Source: VRUE01 sp963796705 (lineage in GTDB: Bacteria; Actinomycetota; Thermoleophilia; Solirubrobacterales; 70-9). Taken from it: a stretch of DNA of 64,000 bases. The DNA lies in NCBI GenBank assembly GCA_963796705.1, contig CAWCMK010000004.1:682001-746000 (forward strand), given 5' to 3'. A program made the translations under genes and the position numbers. The notes beneath the pieces were generated by a model. It saw only the letters and a program-made list of their open reading frames with translations. It searched no databases and was not told where the DNA came from. Of the stretch, positions 7,321 through 14,356 are shown one piece after another; the first letter of the stretch is position 1, and the number at the start of each line of letters is the position of its first letter.

Positions 7321-8027
7321 AGCGGTACCTGGCGCGACTCGAGGTGGGCACCAACCTTGCGCTTGACGCGCTGCAGGGCGTTATCGACGGTCTTCGTGTC
7401 GCACTCGAGGCGCTCGGCGGTCGCCTCGTAGGAATGACCGTCGAGATAGAGGGAGAGCACCCGGCTCTCGAGATCAGAGAGGACGCCGCTGGAACCCGAG
7501 AGACAGGAGACGAGGCTGTCGAGCTCCTCGGTCGCGATCACCTGGTTGACCGGATCATGGACCGTGGGCCCGGGCAGGATCTCGTCCAGGGTCGTGTCGG
7601 AGTCCCCGGCGGCCGCCGGGGTCTGGCTGAAGGAGACGTACTGGTTTAGGGGCGTGTGCTTGTTGCGCGTCGCCGTCTTGACCGCGGTGATGATCTGCCG
7701 CGTGATGCAGAGCTCGGCGAAATTGCGGAAGCTCGACTCGCGGTCGGTGCGGTAGTCACGAATCGCCTTGTAGAGGCCGAGCAGACCTTCCTGGATGAGG
7801 TCGTCGGACTCCCCGCCGAGCAGGAAGTAGGAGGACGCCTTGAGCCGGACGAAGCCGCGATAACGACGCACGATCGCGTCGTAGGCGTCCGCGTGCCCGT
7901 CCTTCGCGAGCGCCACCAGGTAATGGTCATCAAGCTCAGGTTGAGAGTTACTGTCCGAAGGCCGCAGAGAGCCGTTGAGGCGCCCCGACGGAAGTCGCAA
8001 TTCCTGCGTAGGCGTTGATAGAGCCAC
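7317..8027 (-). CDS. sigH: RNA polymerase sigma factor of the SigH/Spo0H type
   Basis: 236 aa, GTG start 6 nt after GAGAAGGA. Region 2 is almost the Bacillus Spo0H sequence: 'YRGFVRLKASSYFLLGGESD', 'DLIQEGLLGLYKAIRDYRTD' and 'FAELCITRQIITAVKTATRN', then 'KHTPLNQYVSFSQ'. Region 4 is 'LSDLESRVLSLYLDGHSY' and 'KTVDNALQRVKRKV'. The length fits (Bacillus SigH is about 218 aa). It directs core polymerase to alternative promoters; in Bacillus, transition-phase genes. It lies downstream of rlmB as in Firmicutes. A long leader and sigma-70-like promoter precede it, so it may be expressed separately from cysS-rlmB. Confidence 0.92.
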   Translation of the reverse strand: MALSTPTQELRLPSGRLNGSLRPSDSNSQPELDDHYLVALAKDGHADAYDAIVRRYRGFVRLKASSYFLLGGESDDLIQEGLLGLYKAIRDYRTDRESSFRNFAELCITRQIITAVKTATRNKHTPLNQYVSFSQTPAAAGDSDTTLDEILPGPTVHDPVNQVIATEELDSLVSCLSGSSGVLSDLESRVLSLYLDGHSYEATAERLECDTKTVDNALQRVKRKVGAHLESRQVPL

Positions 8028-8137
8028 AGATCCTTCTCCTCGTGTGAAGGGTCGTGGCGCCTATTACCTCCCCTGAGGCGCCCCTATGGACTGGGATCTC
8101 TCAGACTCAAGCTGAGGTTCACCCTTATTGGCGCGTT

Positions 8138-8165
8138 AGTTTACGAGCGAGCGGAGTTCTGTCAA
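8138..8165 (-). promoter_or_regulatory. Sigma-70-type promoter for sigH (TTGACA-16-TAAACT)
   Basis: On the minus strand TTGACA (8160-8165) and TAAACT (8138-8143) are 16 nt apart. The start of transcription would be near 8131, giving a leader of about 100 nt. That leader contains the inverted repeat GGCGCCT...AGGCGCC around 8053-8079. Confidence 0.65.
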
Positions 8166-8223
8166 CCCCCACTTGCCGTCGCTGCAACCGCCGTTGCAGT
8201 TGCTAGATCCGCTTCGAGCGAAC

Positions 8224-8874
8224 TCAGCCGCGCTGGCGGACGGCCTCAAAGAGGAGCGCCGCGGCGGCGGCGGAGACGTTCAGCGACTCCAGCTTTCCCT
8301 TTCGCGGCAGCCCCAGGATGCCATCGCAGGCCGCCGCCACGCGGGGTCGAATCCCATCTCCCTCACCACCCAGGACCAAAACGGTGGCGCCGCTCAGATC
8401 CGCCTCCCAGGGTTTCTGAGGGGCACCCGCCTCGGCGCCCCAGATCCAGAACCCAGCCCGCTTTGCGGCCGCAAGCCAATCTGCCAGGTTGCGGACCCGG
8501 GCCACCGGCAGGTGCTCGACCGCCCCCGCTGAGGACTTGCAGCTGGCGGCCGTCACCTCGGCCGCGCGCCGCTCGGGAATCACAACCCCGGCGGCTCCGG
8601 CCAGCTCGGCCGACCGACAGACCGCTCCGAGGTTGCGTGGATCCTGCACCTGGTCAAGCGCCACCAGCAGACCCTGGCCCAGCAGCAGGCCCGCCGCGTC
8701 GGCATAGGGATAGGGATCGACCTCGGCGACGACACCCTGGTGATCGGGCGAGCCGCAGAGGCGCTCCAACTCCTCTGTCGGGGTCTGCGGCGCGCGCCAC
8801 AGGCGTCGCACTCGGCGTCTTCCCCGCTCCGCCTCGGCGATCGGCTGGCGGCCGTAGATCATCTGGCCCGACAT
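8224..8874 (-). CDS. rlmB: 23S rRNA 2'-O-ribose methyltransferase, SpoU/TrmH family
   Basis: 216 aa. It begins 'MSGQMIYGRQPIAEA', the short RNA-binding part, and carries the three SpoU motifs: 'DQVQDPRNLGAVCRSAELAG', 'VLVLGGEGDGI' and 'GKLESLNVSAAAAALLFEAV', which form the knotted AdoMet site. RlmB methylates G2251 in the 23S rRNA P loop. It follows cysS by 9 bp in the same operon, the order known from Bacillus and Mycobacterium. It is somewhat shorter at the N-terminus than E. coli RlmB (243 aa), so a sister SpoU specificity is possible. Confidence 0.9.
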   Translation of the reverse strand: MSGQMIYGRQPIAEAERGRRRVRRLWRAPQTPTEELERLCGSPDHQGVVAEVDPYPYADAAGLLLGQGLLVALDQVQDPRNLGAVCRSAELAGAAGVVIPERRAAEVTAASCKSSAGAVEHLPVARVRNLADWLAAAKRAGFWIWGAEAGAPQKPWEADLSGATVLVLGGEGDGIRPRVAAACDGILGLPRKGKLESLNVSAAAAALLFEAVRQRG

Positions 8875-8883
8875 CGTCGCGCC

Positions 8884-10245
8884 TCAGGCCCTGCGGACCA
8901 GGCGCGCACCCTCGTTCGAGTCCCGGACCTCCCAGCCCAGCTCGCCGAGCTGGTCGCGGATCTCATCGGCATGCTGGAAGTCCTTTGCCGCGCGCGCCTC
9001 CTCGCGTTTGGCCAGCAGCGCCTCGGCCTTCAGATCGGCCGGCTTCTCGGCTTCGGCGAGCGAGTCAAGGCCAACCAGGTTCAGCATTTCTCGCAGCGCC
9101 TGGGGGGCGTCGGAAACCTCGCGGCGGTTCGCATCTGCGACCAGCTCGAAGGCCGCGGCCAGCGCCCGCGGGGTATTGAAATCGTCCGCCAGCGCCGCCT
9201 TGAAGCTCTCCAGCCGCTCGCCTGAGGTGCGGTCGGGCGGTGGCGTGGCTGAGCCCGCAGGGACAGGATGCTCTCTGAAGAAGTTCCTCAGCCGCTCGCA
9301 GCTGGCCAGCGCTTCATCCATCTGCTCTGGGCCAAAGGCAAGCGGCTGGCGGTAATGACCCGAGATCAGGTAGAGGACCACCGCCTCGCGACCATAACGA
9401 TCGAGTGCCTCGGAGAGCTGGAAGATGTTGCCCTCAGACTTCGACATCTTCTCGGCCTCGGTCTCGACCATCCCGTTGTGCATCCAGACCCGTGCGAACG
9501 GTCGCCCGGCCGCCTCGGATTGCGCGATCTCGTTCTCGTGGTGTGGGAAGAGCAGGTCCGAGCCGCCGCCGTGGATCGCGAAGCTCGGGCCGAGCTCCGC
9601 CTCGGCCATCACCGAGCACTCGATGTGCCATGCCGGCCGCCCCAGACCCCAGGGCGAGTCCCAACTGGTGTCCTCGGCCTCCTTGTGCGCTTTCCAGAGG
9701 GCAAAGTCAAGCGGGCTCTCCTTGAGAGAATCAGCGGCGCTCCCCTCTCCCTGGTCCATGTCCTCCAGCCGCCTGTTGGAGAGCTTGCCGTAGCCCTCAA
9801 AGCTGGCCACCCGGAAGTAGACGTCGCCGCCGGACTCATACGCGTGCCCGCCGTCGATCAGCTCGGCGATCAACGCCACGATCCCCTCGACCGTCGTCGA
9901 GGCTAGCGGCTCTGCGTCGGGACGGCCGAGCCCCAGGCGGTCGGTGTCCTCGAAGTAGGCCGCGGCCATCCGCTCCGCGAGCTCCGCCGATGGCTCGCCG
10001 CCCGTGCTGGCGGCCGCATAGATCTTGTCGTTGATGTCGGTGACGTTGATGACGAGCTTCACCTCGTAGCCCTCGCTGCGAAGGAAGCGTGCGAACAGCG
10101 AGAAGACCACGAAGGGGCGGGCGTTGCCGACGTGGATGCGGCCATAGACGGTGGGCCCGCAGGCGTAGATTCCGACCTCCCCCCGACAGGCCTCAACGGC
10201 GGTCTGCTCGCCGCCCAGCGTGTCCCGGATCCAGACCTCGCGCAT
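8884..10245 (-). CDS. cysS: Cysteinyl-tRNA synthetase
   Basis: 453 aa from ATG 10245. The class I signatures are 'HVGNARPF' after 'YACGPTVYGRI' (HIGH motif with the zinc-binding Cys near residue 29) and 'KMSKSEGN' near residue 260. Zinc ligands follow in 'WHIECSVMAE' and 'HHENEIAQSEA'. The C-terminal DALR/anticodon region is of normal length. It charges tRNA-Cys. A TAAGCT hexamer lies 10 nt upstream of the ATG. It is the gene before rlmB, as in the conserved ispD-ispF-cysS-rlmB order. Confidence 0.96.
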   Translation of the reverse strand: MREVWIRDTLGGEQTAVEACRGEVGIYACGPTVYGRIHVGNARPFVVFSLFARFLRSEGYEVKLVINVTDINDKIYAAASTGGEPSAELAERMAAAYFEDTDRLGLGRPDAEPLASTTVEGIVALIAELIDGGHAYESGGDVYFRVASFEGYGKLSNRRLEDMDQGEGSAADSLKESPLDFALWKAHKEAEDTSWDSPWGLGRPAWHIECSVMAEAELGPSFAIHGGGSDLLFPHHENEIAQSEAAGRPFARVWMHNGMVETEAEKMSKSEGNIFQLSEALDRYGREAVVLYLISGHYRQPLAFGPEQMDEALASCERLRNFFREHPVPAGSATPPPDRTSGERLESFKAALADDFNTPRALAAAFELVADANRREVSDAPQALREMLNLVGLDSLAEAEKPADLKAEALLAKREEARAAKDFQHADEIRDQLGELGWEVRDSNEGARLVRRA

Positions 10246-10276
10246 CGCGGGTCAGAGCTTACGTCGCCGGCGAGGC

Positions 10277-11155
10277 CTAGAAGGTACGGTAACCGCTGAT
10301 CGGCGATGTTGGCGGCGGCTCGTGGTGCTCGCCCCAGGAGGGCGCCGTCTGCTCTGCCGCGGCGAGCGCTTCCCGCCGCGCCTTGCTGGCGCTGGCCTTG
10401 ATCTCATCCTCGGCGGCCCTCCGTGCCCGCTCCTCGCGCTGCTCGGCCTGGCGCCGGATGCGCTCCGACTCGGCCTCGAGCTGGTCTCTGGCGCGGGCTC
10501 GCGCCATTTCCTCGGCTTCGCCCTCGAACTTCTCGATCAGCTCGCGAACCCGATCCTCGGACTGGCGGCGAACCTCCTCGGTCCCCTGCATCACGCGCTC
10601 CTCGATCTCGGCCTCGATCTTCACTGCAACCGCGCGCGCCTCCTCGGCCCTCGCCTCGGCTTCGGCGGCTCGCTGCTCGGCGCTGGCGACGCGACTGTCG
10701 GCTTCGGCGCGAACCGCCTCGACCGCCTCCTCGACACGCCTGTCCGCCTCAGTGCCGAGCCGCTTGACGGTCTCCGCCAGGTCCCTCTCGGAGCGTTCCT
10801 TGAGAGCCATCAGCTCGGCCATCACGGCCTCCCGGTCCTCCTGGTCGCGCTGTCTGGCTCGCTCGGATGCCCGCTCTGTCCTCACGCGGGCCTCCTCGGC
10901 GTCCTTCGCGCGGAGTTCAAGCTCGTCTCGCCGCTCGCGCTCGGCGGCCAGACGGGCGCGACCCTCCTCGCCGAGCCGCCGCAGCGTCTCCATCGCCCGC
11001 CTCTTGACCTCGGCATGGACGTCTTCGGCTCGCCGCTCGGCCGTGGCGACACGTTCCTCGCTGACACGCACCCAGGCGAGTGCCTGGCTGGCGATGCCCC
11101 GCATCTCGTCGGTTGCCTCGCTCACCCGGTTCAGCTGGACGGCTGGCTCGCTCAT
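10277..11155 (-). CDS. Long coiled-coil protein of unknown function
   Basis: 292 aa from ATG 11155, preferred over the longer frame because a leaderless -10 box lies 8 nt upstream and the longer start would overlap the acyl-CoA ligase. From residue 20 to 270 the sequence is nearly all heptad-like, rich in Glu, Arg and Ala ('RAEADSRVASAEQRAAEAEA', 'RVRELIEKFEGEAEEMARAR'), ending in a Pro/Ser tail (PPPTSPISGYRTF). It could be a scaffold or DivIVA/cytoskeleton-like filament protein, but no family signature is seen. A 657-codon antisense frame over it is a composition artefact. Confidence 0.7.
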   Translation of the reverse strand: MSEPAVQLNRVSEATDEMRGIASQALAWVRVSEERVATAERRAEDVHAEVKRRAMETLRRLGEEGRARLAAERERRDELELRAKDAEEARVRTERASERARQRDQEDREAVMAELMALKERSERDLAETVKRLGTEADRRVEEAVEAVRAEADSRVASAEQRAAEAEARAEEARAVAVKIEAEIEERVMQGTEEVRRQSEDRVRELIEKFEGEAEEMARARARDQLEAESERIRRQAEQREERARRAAEDEIKASASKARREALAAAEQTAPSWGEHHEPPPTSPISGYRTF

Positions 11156-11163
11156 CGTTGGGC

Positions 11164-11169
11164 AAGCTA
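11164..11169 (-). promoter_or_regulatory. Probable leaderless -10 (TAGCTT)
   Basis: TAGCTT on the minus strand is 8 nt before the ATG at 11155; no Shine-Dalgarno. Confidence 0.5.
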
Positions 11170-11261
11170 CTACGGCTGCCGGAGGGCATGCCACCCGGCA
11201 CTCGAGCGAAAAGTCCGCAAATTGCGGGAGACGGACCCTGGCGCTGGGAGTCGGCTTCAGG

Positions 11262-12914
11262 CTAGGCCGGCCTCGCGCCGGCCTCGCTGGCCTGCAGATC
11301 ACGCTTGAGGATCTTGCCGGTCGCGTTGCGTGGCAGCTCATCGACGAAGGCAATCTCACGTGGCGTCTTGTAGGCCGCGAGGTTCGCCTTGACGTGGGCT
11401 TTGAGCTGCTCCTCAGAGGTCGCCGAGCCTTCGACGGAGACGACGAAGGCCTTCAGCCGCTGGCCGAACTCCGCGTCGGCTACGCCGATCACGGCTACCT
11501 CGAGAACCGCCTCGTGTTCGGCCAGCAGGTCCTCGACCTCGCGCGGGAAGACATTCTCGCCGCCGGAGACGATCATCTCGTCGTCACGACCGTCGATGAA
11601 GAGCCTGCCGGCCTCGTCGAGATGGCCGACGTCACCACTGCTCAGCAGACCGTCGATCACCTCCTTGCCGCCACCACCCGTGTAGCCCTCAAAGGACATC
11701 TCGTTGCCGACGAAGATACGCCCGACCTCGCCGCGCCGAACCTCCTTGCCGTACTCGTCGTAGAGGCGCACGACGGTGCCCCGGGGCGCCCGCCCGGCGG
11801 TGCCCGGCGTTTCGCGCAATTCGGAGGGAGTTGCGACCGTCGCGTAGGCGACCTCGGTCGATCCATAGAGGTTGTAGATGTTGTCGCCGAAGCGATCCAT
11901 CCATTCGAGCGCCAGCTCGCCCGGCAGGGCCGAACCCGAGAGCGAGGTGATCCGCAGGCTCGAGAGGTTGTACCTGGAGAGCAACTCCTCGGGAAGCTGC
12001 AGGATGCGCTGGACCATCACCGGCACGACGCCGAGAACCTGGGCGCGGTGCTCCTGCACCGCGGCGATCGTCTGCTCGGGATCAAAGCGGCGCCGCAGGA
12101 CGATCGTCGAGGCGGTCGGCAGGCTGAGCACGAAGTGAAAGAAGCCCCAGGAGTGAAACAGCGGCGCCGCGATCACCATCGTCTCGCGACTTCGGTAGGG
12201 GATCCGATCGATCAGCGAGGCCATCGCCAGCAGGCCGTCCGGGCTCGAGCGCTGAGCGCCCTTCGGGGCTCCGGTCGTGCCGGAGGTGAGGATCACGAAG
12301 CGCGGCTTGTCGGGAGGCGGCTTCAGATCGAAGTCGGGACTTTCGGCGATCAGTGAATCGAGCGTCGGCCCGCCGGGTTCCGTTTCGGTCCAGGCGACGA
12401 TCCGCTTCACGGCGCCCTCGACGTCCTCGAGGAGCTCTGCGAACTCCTCGTCATAGATGAGGGCCTTGGGGCCCTCGCGGCGCAACACCTCGACCAGCTG
12501 TGGGCCGGCGAACATCGTGTTCAGATACAGGGCGCTGGCCCCCAACTTGGCCGTCGCCAGCGTCGCGTCGACGAAACCGCGGTGATTGCGACACATGATC
12601 CCGACCCCGTCGCCGTAGCCGATCCCCATCCGCTCGAGGCCGTATGCGAGCGCATTCGAGCGCCGATGGACCTGCTCGAAGGTCAGCGAACCCCGTTCAT
12701 CGACTATGAACGGGGCCTCACCATGGTGGATCGCGGCGGTCGCGATGCCGGTTGCCGGCGAGGCCCCCCAGCGCAGGAATGTGACACCGATCTTGGCCGC
12801 CTTGTCCGGGCGCATCAGCTCCAGGATGCCCGCCTCGCGCAGAACTCTGGCCTCGAACGCGGAGTCGGCGAGCGACTGCCTCGCGCTCGAGGCGATAGAG
12901 GTCAGGCTGGCCAT
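11262..12914 (-). CDS. Fatty-acyl-CoA ligase (FadD-type, class I adenylate-forming)
   Basis: 550 aa. The adenylation motifs are in order: 'ILTSGTTGAPKGAQR' (P-loop) near residue 216, 'YNLYGSTEVAYA' near 342, 'SGDVGHLDEAGRLFIDGRDD' near 435, 'EMIVSGGENVFPREVE' and the catalytic lysine in 'RNATGKILKRDL' at the C-terminus. It activates a carboxylic acid to acyl-AMP and then acyl-CoA. The overall layout resembles mycobacterial FadD2/FadD12. It is inserted in the ispF-cysS cluster, 13 bp after ispF, with TAATCT 10 nt before its ATG. Chain-length preference cannot be read. Confidence 0.9.
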   Translation of the reverse strand: MASLTSIASSARQSLADSAFEARVLREAGILELMRPDKAAKIGVTFLRWGASPATGIATAAIHHGEAPFIVDERGSLTFEQVHRRSNALAYGLERMGIGYGDGVGIMCRNHRGFVDATLATAKLGASALYLNTMFAGPQLVEVLRREGPKALIYDEEFAELLEDVEGAVKRIVAWTETEPGGPTLDSLIAESPDFDLKPPPDKPRFVILTSGTTGAPKGAQRSSPDGLLAMASLIDRIPYRSRETMVIAAPLFHSWGFFHFVLSLPTASTIVLRRRFDPEQTIAAVQEHRAQVLGVVPVMVQRILQLPEELLSRYNLSSLRITSLSGSALPGELALEWMDRFGDNIYNLYGSTEVAYATVATPSELRETPGTAGRAPRGTVVRLYDEYGKEVRRGEVGRIFVGNEMSFEGYTGGGGKEVIDGLLSSGDVGHLDEAGRLFIDGRDDEMIVSGGENVFPREVEDLLAEHEAVLEVAVIGVADAEFGQRLKAFVVSVEGSATSEEQLKAHVKANLAAYKTPREIAFVDELPRNATGKILKRDLQASEAGARPA

Positions 12915-12927
12915 GGCGAGGCGAAGA

Positions 12928-13383
12928 TTATTCGCTATCGACCTGGGCGACAGCGATGCAGGCGATTCCCTCGCCGCGACCGATCCAACCCATTTGCTCG
13001 TTCGTCGTCAGCTTGACGCGGACCCGGGCTGAGGTCGCTTCGCCGAGGATCCGCTCCATCTCCTCGCGGTGGGGCGCCAGCCGCGGAGCCTCGCAAACGA
13101 GCGTCGCGTCAACGTTGACGATCGAGCCGCCGATCGTCCCGACCACGGTGCGCAGCAGGTCGATCGAGTCTGCGTCGCGCCAGCGCTGATCATCATCAGG
13201 AAACAGCGTCCCGATGTCCCCAGAGCCGGCCGCCCCGAGCAGGGCGTCGATCACCGCATGGGTCAGGACGTCGGCGTCAGAATGGCCGGCCAGGCCTCGC
13301 GGGTGCTCGATCTCAACCCCGCCGAGCATCAGCCGACGCCCCTCCTGGAAGCGGTGACTGTCGTAGCCGATCCCGACACTCAT
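12928..13383 (-). CDS. ispF: 2-C-methyl-D-erythritol 2,4-cyclodiphosphate synthase
   Basis: 151 aa. Metal ligands 'GIGYDSHRF' (Asp, His) and 'GLAGHSDADVLTHAVIDALL' (His) are present, followed by 'GDIGTLFPDDDQRW' and the C-terminal 'VRVKLTTNEQMGWIGRGEGI'. It makes the cyclic diphosphate in the MEP isoprenoid pathway. Its start overlaps the stop of the upstream PHP gene (ATGA, 13380-13383), so translation is probably coupled. It is separated from ispD, its usual neighbour, by kup and the PHP gene. Confidence 0.96.
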   Translation of the reverse strand: MSVGIGYDSHRFQEGRRLMLGGVEIEHPRGLAGHSDADVLTHAVIDALLGAAGSGDIGTLFPDDDQRWRDADSIDLLRTVVGTIGGSIVNVDATLVCEAPRLAPHREEMERILGEATSARVRVKLTTNEQMGWIGRGEGIACIAVAQVDSE

Positions 13384-14231
13384 CGCGGGCGATTCTCCCC
13401 GGTTGGCCGGCCGAGGGGCTCGAGCCGGCGCTGGCGGCCCTCGAAGACACAGATCTCCTCGATGCCGAGCTCGTCCAGCAGCCCCAGCGCCCGGTCATAG
13501 CCGAATCCCACCTGCTCAGGCAGGTGGGCGTCAGAGGAGAGGGCGAAGACCGCTCCAGCCTCGACGCACATCTCGGCGAAGGCGGGCGCCGGGTAGAGCT
13601 CCGCGGCCGGCTTGCGCAGCCCGGCGGTCGACACCTCGACCGCGATCCCTGACTCGGCAATCGCCTCAACCGCCGGCTCATAGAACCGACGCGGGTCGCC
13701 CTCCGGCACGGGCCGCGCACCTCCCCAGACCTTGACCAGGTCGGGATGGGCGAGGATGTCGAAGAGCCCGCTGGAGGCGCAGCGGGCGAGCGCCTCGAAA
13801 TAACGGCGCCAGATCTCATCGGGGTCGCCGCTCCCCTTCCAGATGTCGAAGCCCTGATGATCTACGGCCCGATCTCCGAGGAAGTGGACCGAACCGACCA
13901 CGTAGTCGAAGGGCCGAGCGGCGAGCAGGCTCGCGGTGCGATCCTCGGCGCCCGGCACGAAGTCGCACTCGAGTCCCAGTCGCAGCGGGGTACTGCGGAC
14001 GAACTCGCAATAGGCGTCGAGATCGTCACGCGCCTGCTCCTCCCAAAACGGGTGGCGCCAGAGATCCAGCGCCGCCCGGAAGCGGTGCACGTGCTCAGAG
14101 ACGCCGAGCTCCTCAACCCCCGCCGCCGCGGCTGCCTCCAGATAGCGCTCAACGTTCTCCGTGGTGAAGTAGCGCTCGGGCGGCGTTCCCTCCTCGTCGG
14201 GGCGCAGGTGCAGGTGGTAGTCGGTGAGCAT
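13380..14231 (-). CDS. PHP-domain histidinol-phosphatase-like hydrolase
   Basis: 283 aa. PHP metal motifs: 'MLTDYHLHLRPDEEG' (HxH), 'GVSEHVHRF', 'GLECDFVPG', 'DYVVGSVHFLGD', 'FDILAHPDLVKVWG' and 'FALSSDAHLPEQVG'. These are the trinuclear metal ligands of the HisK-type histidinol phosphatase family. No other his gene is here, so the substrate may be another phosphate ester. It is translated from a leaderless-type start (TAGGCT, 7 nt) and leads into ispF through an ATGA overlap. Confidence 0.87.
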   Translation of the reverse strand: MLTDYHLHLRPDEEGTPPERYFTTENVERYLEAAAAAGVEELGVSEHVHRFRAALDLWRHPFWEEQARDDLDAYCEFVRSTPLRLGLECDFVPGAEDRTASLLAARPFDYVVGSVHFLGDRAVDHQGFDIWKGSGDPDEIWRRYFEALARCASSGLFDILAHPDLVKVWGGARPVPEGDPRRFYEPAVEAIAESGIAVEVSTAGLRKPAAELYPAPAFAEMCVEAGAVFALSSDAHLPEQVGFGYDRALGLLDELGIEEICVFEGRQRRLEPLGRPTGENRPR

Positions 14232-14238
14232 GGACCCG

Positions 14239-14244
14239 AGCCTA
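14239..14244 (-). promoter_or_regulatory. Probable leaderless -10 for the PHP gene (TAGGCT)
   Basis: TAGGCT on the minus strand, 7 nt before the ATG at 14231. Confidence 0.55.
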
Positions 14245-14262
14245 AGCGACCAGGCACCTGGT

Positions 14263-14268
14263 TACCCT
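14263..14268 (+). promoter_or_regulatory. Probable leaderless -10 for the kup transcript (TACCCT)
   Basis: TACCCT lies 7 nt before an ATG at 14276 that opens a 26-codon frame leading into kup. It is divergent from the PHP promoter about 25 bp away. Confidence 0.45.
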
Positions 14269-14275
14269 GCAGCAA

Positions 14276-14356
14276 ATGGTCCAGACGCGGATCATCGTTC
14301 CCTGGGCAAGCCCAGCCGATCCACCGAGGGGTGCCGGTCAGGCGCGGCCGGGCTGA
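14276..14356 (+). CDS. Possible 26-aa upstream ORF coupled to kup
   Basis: ATG 14276 opens MVQTRIIVPWASPADPPRGA..., ending in TGA at 14354-14356. The last base of the stop is the first base of the kup ATG (TGATG), a typical stop-restart junction. A TANNNT box 7 nt before the ATG suggests it is the first codon of a leaderless mRNA. The peptide has no recognised family; its role may be only to bring ribosomes to kup. It may also be chance. Confidence 0.4.
   Translation: MVQTRIIVPWASPADPPRGAGQARPG

Noticed and set aside
8335..8360. T-arm-like GGGTCGAATCCC
   Set aside because: It is inside rlmB and no acceptor or anticodon stems surround it.
10383..12356. 657-codon plus-strand ORF across the coiled-coil and acyl-CoA ligase genes
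   Set aside because: It lies antisense to two well-supported genes; its Ser/Arg/Ala-rich translation has no motif, as expected in high-GC DNA.
14232..14355. Possible c-di-AMP riboswitch before kup
   Set aside because: The expected conserved core is absent; the region is better explained by two divergent -10 boxes and a short ORF.
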